Source: Spirochaetales bacterium (GTDB lineage: Bacteria > Spirochaetota > Spirochaetia > DSM-27196 > PWMO01). Taken from it: DNA of 14,200 nt. The notes under the pieces are model-generated. The model saw only the letters and a list, made by a program, of their open reading frames with translations, searched no databases and had not been told where the DNA came from. The position numbers were made by a program, and so were the translations under genes. The stretch covers positions 1-14,200 of the forward strand of contig SLTF01000333.1 in NCBI GenBank assembly GCA_007130025.1, read 5' to 3'. This document shows, one piece after another, positions 6,747 to 14,200 of the stretch (positions are counted from its first letter, which is position 1; every line of letters starts with the position of its first letter).

Positions 6747-7289
6747 ATGGCGTCACACTTCGATATCGACTCGGTCATTCGCAAGATTCCCGATTTTCCC
6801 AAACCAGGAATCCTTTTTTACGACGTCACCGGCATTCTGATTCACCCGGATGCATTCCGCCATTGCATCGACGTGGCAGAGGAGCGGTATCGCGACGCGG
6901 ACCTGGGAGCGATCGCGGCAATTGATGCCCGAGGCTTTGTGTTTGCGTCACCGCTCGCGTATCGAATGGGTCTGCCGCTCATTCTGGTGCGAAAGAACGG
7001 GAAACTCCCCGGGCGTACCATCAAGCGCAGTTTCGCACTCGAGTACGGGCAGGATACGGTGGAGGTGCACCGGGCCGACGTCAAAGCGGGCCAGAAAGTG
7101 CTGATTGTGGACGACCTCATCGCCACCGGCGGTACGCTCAAGGCCGCTGCCGACATTCTGACCGAGGCCGGCGCGACCGTGGCCGGAATCTTTGCGGTAA
7201 TCGGACTGCCCTTCCTGAACTACCAGAACGTGCTAAAAGGCCGCGACATCTTCACGCTGATCAACTACCAGAGCGAACACGTGGAGTAA
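6747..7289 (+). CDS. apt: Adenine phosphoribosyltransferase
   Basis: Converts adenine and PRPP to AMP plus pyrophosphate in the cytoplasm (purine salvage). The 180-residue product shows the family hallmarks: IPDFPKPGILFYDVTGIL near the N-terminus, DARGFVFASPLAYRMG, VRKNGKLPGRT in the flexible-loop region, LEYGQDTVEVH, and the PRPP-binding loop VLIVDDLIATGGT (118-130). Length matches the usual 170-185. I chose ATG 6747 because AAAGGA (6733-6738) sits 8 nt before it; the upstream in-frame ATG 6738 would have the same AAAGG directly against it. A TTGACA promoter lies upstream. The antiporter gene follows 6 bp after the stop and takes its ribosome binding site from the last apt codons, so the two form one operon. 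Confidence 0.95.
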   Translation: MASHFDIDSVIRKIPDFPKPGILFYDVTGILIHPDAFRHCIDVAEERYRDADLGAIAAIDARGFVFASPLAYRMGLPLILVRKNGKLPGRTIKRSFALEYGQDTVEVHRADVKAGQKVLIVDDLIATGGTLKAAADILTEAGATVAGIFAVIGLPFLNYQNVLKGRDIFTLINYQSEHVE

Positions 7290-7295
7290 TCCGCC

Positions 7296-8510
7296 ATGAC
7301 CATCAACCTGCTGCTGGTTCTGCTGCTCGCGGGCGGATGGATTGGTGGCAGGCTTTTCTCCCGCGTGCGCCTTCCCTCCGTACTGGGCATGCTGCTGGTA
7401 GGGGTGGCGGCGGGACCGCTGGTTCGCGCCTCCGCGCCACCGCTGTTTGGCGAGCTCTCTCCAATGCTTCGTTCAATCGCGCTGGTTGTGATCCTTCTGC
7501 GCGCCGGGCTCGGAATCAGAACATCGGCGCTGAAACGCTCGGGAGTGACGGCAGCGCTTCTGGCGGTGATTCCCTGCCTCCTGGAGGGCGGGGTGCTGAT
7601 GCTGGTGTTTCGCCATTTCTGGGGTTTCGAGTGGGTCAGCGCGGGTGCTGCGGCCTTTCTGCTGTCGGCGGTTTCCCCTGCCGTTGTGGTACCGTCCATG
7701 ATCATTCTCATGGAAGGTGGGTACGGCAAGCAGAACGAAGTGCCCACGACCATTCTTGCCGGCGCGAGCGTGGACGACGTCATCGCTATTACGCTGTTCA
7801 CCGTGTTTGTGAATGCGGCCGGTGACGGTGCCGCCGAGGTTGGCCGTGCCCTCGCATCGATCCCTCTGCAGATCGCCGGGGCGGTGTTGGCTGGTAGCGT
7901 GCTGGGACTGGTGCTCGCCTGGTGGTTCCGGCGGCACGCGGAGTCGATCCGCGCGACCGAGAAGTTCCTGCTCCTCATCGCCGCGGCCATCATGCTCGTT
8001 GAGATCGGGCAGGCGGTTCACCTGGCGGCGCTGCTCGGGGTGATGACCGTGGGGTTCGTTCTGCTCGAACGCGCGGAGTCCGTCGCCCATGAACTCGCGG
8101 GCAAGTTGGGGAAGGCGTGGGTCATCGCCGAGATTGTGCTCTTTGTGCTCATCGGCACCGCGGTCAATCCCGAGCACGCGCTCTCGGTTGGTCTCGCCGG
8201 CGTCGCAACGATAGCCGCCGGACTTGTTGCCCGCTCCGTCGGTGTGCTGCTTGCGACGGCGTTCTCGGGATTCAGCGCCGGAGAGCGGCTGTTCTGCGTG
8301 TTTTCCTACATTCCCAAGGCAACCGTGCAGGCGGCTCTGGGTGCGGTCCCACTGTCGATGGGAATGGCCGGAGGGGAGGCCATTCTCTCCGTGGCGGTGC
8401 TCGCGATCCTTTTGACCGCTCCGCTGGGACTCTGGCTGATCCGTACCTTTGGTACGGGGTTACTCGGCTCACCGCTCCCTTCGGATGAGGGCTCGGATCG
8501 TGATGACTGA
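7296..8510 (+). CDS. Cation/proton antiporter, CPA2 / NHA (SLC9B-like) type
   Basis: Likely exchanges Na+ or K+ for protons across the inner membrane. The product is 404 residues, almost wholly hydrophobic, with about 11-13 membrane segments. Family signs: the N-terminal RLPSVLGMLLVGVAAGP, SAVSPAVVVPSMIILMEGGYGK, and ILAGASVDDVIAITLF, with the paired acids D160-D161 that mark electrogenic CPA2 exchangers such as NhaA and NHA2. Later come LLGVMTVGFVLLE and the conserved FSYIPKATVQAALGAVPL, typical of the bacterial NHA2-like branch. No cytoplasmic TrkA-N or CBS domain follows, and the polar tail is short (about 390-404). GGAG (7283-7286) precedes ATG 7296 by 9 nt, inside the end of apt. Co-transcription with apt has no obvious functional logic. 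Ion specificity cannot be read from the sequence. Confidence 0.88.
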   Translation: MTINLLLVLLLAGGWIGGRLFSRVRLPSVLGMLLVGVAAGPLVRASAPPLFGELSPMLRSIALVVILLRAGLGIRTSALKRSGVTAALLAVIPCLLEGGVLMLVFRHFWGFEWVSAGAAAFLLSAVSPAVVVPSMIILMEGGYGKQNEVPTTILAGASVDDVIAITLFTVFVNAAGDGAAEVGRALASIPLQIAGAVLAGSVLGLVLAWWFRRHAESIRATEKFLLLIAAAIMLVEIGQAVHLAALLGVMTVGFVLLERAESVAHELAGKLGKAWVIAEIVLFVLIGTAVNPEHALSVGLAGVATIAAGLVARSVGVLLATAFSGFSAGERLFCVFSYIPKATVQAALGAVPLSMGMAGGEAILSVAVLAILLTAPLGLWLIRTFGTGLLGSPLPSDEGSDRDD

Positions 8511-8520
8511 GTTTTACGCA

Positions 8521-8542
8521 AAATGCACACGCTTTGGAACAC
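8521..8542. repeat. 22-bp dispersed repeat, copy 2
   Basis: Second copy of the element at 6599-6620, with one mismatch. It starts 10 bp after the antiporter stop and ends 9 bp before the -35 of the tRNA promoter. Its last bases, AACAC, can pair with GTGTT at 8549-8553, which overlaps the -35; copy 1 has no such partner. The stop-codon, repeat, TTGACA-promoter arrangement is shared with copy 1, but the repeat-to-promoter distance is not. Confidence 0.7.
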
Positions 8543-8551
8543 TCGATGGTG

Positions 8552-8580
8552 TTGACACTCGGGAAGAAACATTGTAGCGT
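8552..8580 (+). promoter_or_regulatory. Promoter of the tRNA genes
   Basis: A consensus -35 TTGACA (8552-8557), a 17-bp spacer and TAGCGT (8575-8580) as a weak -10. The first tRNA begins 13 bp after the -10, leaving a very short 5' leader for RNase P. The layout is the same as for the apt promoter. Confidence 0.6.
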
Positions 8581-8593
8581 CTCCTTCGTGCGA

Positions 8594-8664
8594 TTCCCGG
8601 TGGTGTAATGGTAGCACCGCAGATTCTGGCTCTGCTGGTGGGGGTTCAAGTCCTCCCCGGGAAG
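8594..8664 (+). tRNA. tRNA-Gln (anticodon CTG)
   Basis: A full cloverleaf can be drawn: acceptor TTCCCGG (8594-8600) with CCGGGAA (8657-8663), a 3-bp D stem, anticodon stem GCAGA/TCTGC, and loop 8624-8630 with CTG at 8626-8628. The T stem is GGGGG/CCTCC with one G-U pair and loop TTCAAGT. The U1-A72 pair and G73 discriminator are typical glutamine identity elements. CCA is not encoded. It reads CAG, a common codon at this base composition. The next tRNA follows after 7 bp. Confidence 0.95.
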
Positions 8665-8671
8665 CTGATAT

Positions 8672-8743
8672 GGCCCCTTCGTCTATCGGCTAGGACGAAA
8701 GATTCTCAGTCTTTAAAGAGGGGTTCGATTCCCCTAGGGGCTA
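8672..8743 (+). tRNA. tRNA-Glu (anticodon CTC)
   Basis: Acceptor GGCCCCT (8672-8678) pairs with AGGGGCT (8736-8742), including a G-U pair at the end. The anticodon stem AAAGA/TCTTT encloses loop 8703-8709 with CTC at 8705-8707. The T stem AGGGG/CCCCT carries loop TTCGATT. Discriminator A73; CCA not encoded. It reads GAG. It shares promoter and terminator with tRNA-Gln. Confidence 0.95.
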
Positions 8744-8748
8744 CTCAG

Positions 8749-8774
8749 AAGCCGGCCGTTGCGCCGGCTTTTTT
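8749..8774 (+). terminator. Rho-independent terminator of the tRNA operon
   Basis: An 8-bp perfect stem (AAGCCGGC at 8749-8756, GCCGGCTT at 8763-8770) with a 6-nt loop runs into a stretch of six T (8769-8774). It begins 6 bp after tRNA-Glu and separates the tRNA genes from carAB. Confidence 0.93.
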
Positions 8775-8796
8775 CTAGCCCGAACCTGTGCACGTC

Positions 8797-8810
8797 GGCC
8801 GGAAACGGCC
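8797..8810 (+). other. GAAA-loop hairpin upstream of carA
   Basis: GGCCG (8797-8801) and CGGCC (8806-8810) form a perfect 5-bp stem closed by a GAAA tetraloop, in the 81-bp space between the tRNA terminator and carA. No T run follows, so it is not a terminator. I see no convincing promoter here; GATACT (8831-8836) is a possible -10 without a -35. Whether the hairpin acts in RNA is unknown. Confidence 0.4.
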
Positions 8811-8855
8811 TGCGGCGCTTCAGCGGGCGCGATACTGCAACGGCAGGACGGTTCT

Positions 8856-10071
8856 ATGGTTACGGCTCTGCTCGTCCTTGACGACGCGACGCTCTTCCCG
8901 GGACGCTGGTGGGGAGCTCAACCACCGTCGCTCGAACAACTTGACCCAAACACGCCACGGGAACGCGGGGTGGGTGAGGTTGTCTTCAATACCGCCATGT
9001 CCGGCTACCACGAAGTGCTTACCGATCCCTCGTATACCGGACAACTGGTGGTCATGACCTATCCGCACGTCGGCAACTACGGCTGTGACTCCGAGTGGAG
9101 CGAGACCGGTCCGGAACGCGACTCGAATCGCCCGCGCGTCAAGGCCGCCGGCTTTGTGCTGCGCAATGTCTACGAAGGCCCCATCCCCGACGGGCGGGGA
9201 ACCCTCTCCGAGTTTCTTCGTGACAATCGTACCCCCGGCATCACCGACGTCGATACGCGGGCGCTGACCCTGCATCTACGCGACGCGGGTAGTCGGCGAG
9301 GAATCATTGTCGCTGCGCCGGAGGGTGCTGCCCGCTGGAAGGCGAATGCCGGCGTTTCCGATGAGTGGCTGCGGGGTGTGGTGGACTATCTGCATGCGTT
9401 CCCGGACATGGAGGGTCGCAACCTCATCGGGGAGGTGGGATCAAGCGATCCGGTCGAAGTCAATCCAACCGGCCGACCCCACATCGCATTACTTGACTGT
9501 GGACTCAAGGCAAACATCGTGCGTGAGCTGGTAGCGCTTGGTTGCCGCGTCACCCTCTTTCCCAGCGGGGTGAGCGAGTCCGAGCTTCGCTCCATTGCCC
9601 CGGACGCCCTCCTCGTTTCCAACGGTCCCGGCGATCCCGCCGTTCTGGCCGAACAGATCCGGACGGTGCGCGCGTGTATCGGCACCATGCCGGTCTTCGG
9701 GATCTGCCTGGGCCATCAGCTGATCGCCGAGGCGGTGGGGGCAAAGACCTTCAAGATGAAGTTCGGCCATCACGGCGTCAATCATCCGGTACGCGACGAG
9801 GAGAGCGGCAAGGTGTTTGTGACGTCGCAGAACCACGGGTTCAGCGTGGACGAATCGACCCTGCCGGCGGACGCAACCGTCTGGTTTCGAAACGCAAACG
9901 ACCAGACCGTTGAAGGCATCCGGATCGATTCGCTGCGGGTCGCCTCGGCGCAGTTCCACCCCGAGAGCGCTCCGGGGCCCTTCGACTCGCGCTGGATTTT
10001 CGCACGGTTCCTCGAACTGATGGGGCCGCCCTCCGGCGCGGAATCCTCGAACGCCACCTCAGGAGGCTCCG

Positions 10072-10088
<17 letters not shown>
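8856..10088 (+). CDS. carA: Carbamoyl-phosphate synthase small (glutaminase) subunit
   Basis: Hydrolyses glutamine and channels ammonia to CarB for carbamoyl phosphate, feeding pyrimidine and arginine synthesis. The product is 410 residues. The N-terminal small-chain domain shows GEVVFNTAMSGYHEVLTDPSY, PHVGNYG and the TPGITDVDTRALTLHLRD stretch. The class I glutaminase half begins near HIALLDCGLKANI and carries SNGPGDP, the nucleophile elbow FGICLGHQ with C284, and H368-P-E370, completing the triad. It exceeds the usual 360-390 residues by a Gly/Ser-rich tail (about 390-410) that reads through the carB ribosome binding site and start. ATG 8856 has AGGA (8845-8848) 7 nt upstream. It overlaps carB by 17 bp. 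Confidence 0.96.
10061..10066 (+). promoter_or_regulatory. Ribosome binding site of carB inside carA
   Basis: AGGAGG, a full Shine-Dalgarno, lies 5 nt before the GTG at 10072 and within the last codons of carA. It fixes the carB start and supports coupled translation of the two subunits. Confidence 0.85.
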
Positions 10089-13302
<3,214 letters not shown>

Positions 13303-14200
13303 CGCCGTTGATTACCACCTTGTTGTAGTAGTACTCGATGCTGTCCACGAGGGCCTCCCAGGACGCCTCAATGATGTTCTCGTGAACGCCCACGGTGTCC
13401 CAGGTTTCGCTGTTGTCACTTGAAGTAATGAAGACGCGCACCTTTGCGGATGCGTGCTCTTCGGGGTTCAGGACCCGCACCCGGTAGTCGATCAGGCTGA
13501 TCTGCTTCAGGAAGGGGTAGTGGGAGTCGAGGGCATCGCGCACCGCGTGGTCGAGCGTCTCAACCGGGCCGATTCCCACGGCCGCACCCATCACCTCACC
13601 GCCGTCGGTTCGAAGGAAGATACGCCCAACGGTCTTGGAGTCCGCGTCGAGGCTCTTGAACGACTCCAGATGGTAGTTCTTGAGTTCGATAAGCGGGCGA
13701 TACCGACCGATGGCTTTTCGCAGCAGAAGGTCGAAGCTCGCCTCCGCGGCCTCGTACTCGTAGCCTTCGCGCTCGCGCTCTTTCAGCGTCTGAACCAGCG
13801 TGTTGACCGCAGGGTCGTTCTTCTCGAAGGTGCCGTACGGCTTGAGCTTATCCACGATGGTTGACTTGCCGGCGAGCTCCGAGAGCAGGATGCGGCGGTG
13901 GTTTCCCACAAGGCTTGAGTCCATGTGCTCCATCAGGGCGGCTGCCTTCGCGACCACGTCGGCGTGTTGCCCGGCCTTGTGGCTGAACGCGGCGTCCCCC
14001 ACGTAGGGCTGGCGCTTGTCGGGGATGATGTTTGCCTTCTCGGCAACAAAGCGGGAGAGATTGGTCAGCGAGGCGAGATTCTCGGAAACCGCCGGCTTGT
14101 ACCCTTTCTTCAGGATGGCGTTCGGGATGAATACGCAGAGATTGGCATTCCCGCACCGTTCGCCCCACCCGTTGATGGTGCCCTGAATCTGGATCGCTCC

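Noticed and set aside
7265..7993. Minus-strand open frame of 242 codons
   Set aside because: Antisense shadow of the antiporter gene, with low-complexity Ser/Arg/Thr composition and no recognisable motif.
8441..8457. Perfect 7-bp inverted repeat with TTT loop as a terminator
   Set aside because: It lies inside the antiporter coding sequence about 50 bp before the stop and is not followed by a T run. Probably a coding coincidence.

Overview
The window is GC-rich bacterial chromosome with dense, mostly overlapping genes. The organism is a diderm: one protein has a signal peptide and a C-terminal Phe typical of outer-membrane beta-barrels, and two tRNA genes lack an encoded CCA end. A free-living high-GC spirochaete is my guess, but no marker here fixes the phylum.

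Layout. (1) 1-1238, minus: 5' part of a membrane protein with a DUF3592-like (arrestin-fold-like) middle region; the gene runs off the left edge. (2) 1297-2058, minus: secreted GH16-type beta-glycanase with its own terminator (1263-1287). (3) 2096-6590, plus: three overlapping genes. They are a GGDEF-REC regulator with both active sites degenerate, a 949-aa membrane protein joining HEAT-like repeats to a processive GT2 synthase, and a 254-aa outer-membrane beta-barrel. The GH16 gene and this operon diverge from one 37-bp region with overlapping promoters. (4) 6747-8510, plus: apt (adenine salvage) and a CPA2/NHA-type cation/proton antiporter, behind a TTGACA promoter. (5) 8594-8743: tRNA-Gln(CTG) and tRNA-Glu(CTC), behind a second TTGACA promoter, closed by a strong terminator. 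(6) 8856-13302, plus: carA and carB, overlapping by 17 bp. (7) 13256-14200, minus: 3' part of a citramalate synthase gene whose end overlaps the end of carB by 47 bp on the opposite strand.

How the genes work together. Parts 2 and 3 look like one polysaccharide system. The GT2 protein would polymerise and export a glycan across the inner membrane, the barrel could pass it through the outer membrane, the GH16 enzyme could trim it, and the pseudo-GGDEF/pseudo-receiver protein could act as a non-catalytic switch. The rest is housekeeping: carAB makes carbamoyl phosphate, apt recovers adenine using PRPP, and citramalate synthase starts a threonine-independent isoleucine route.

The most unusual signals are that polysaccharide module and a 22-bp repeat (6599-6620 and 8521-8542). 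The repeat starts 8-10 bp after a stop codon and lies upstream of a TTGACA promoter both times. No stretch over 300 bases lacks a gene.
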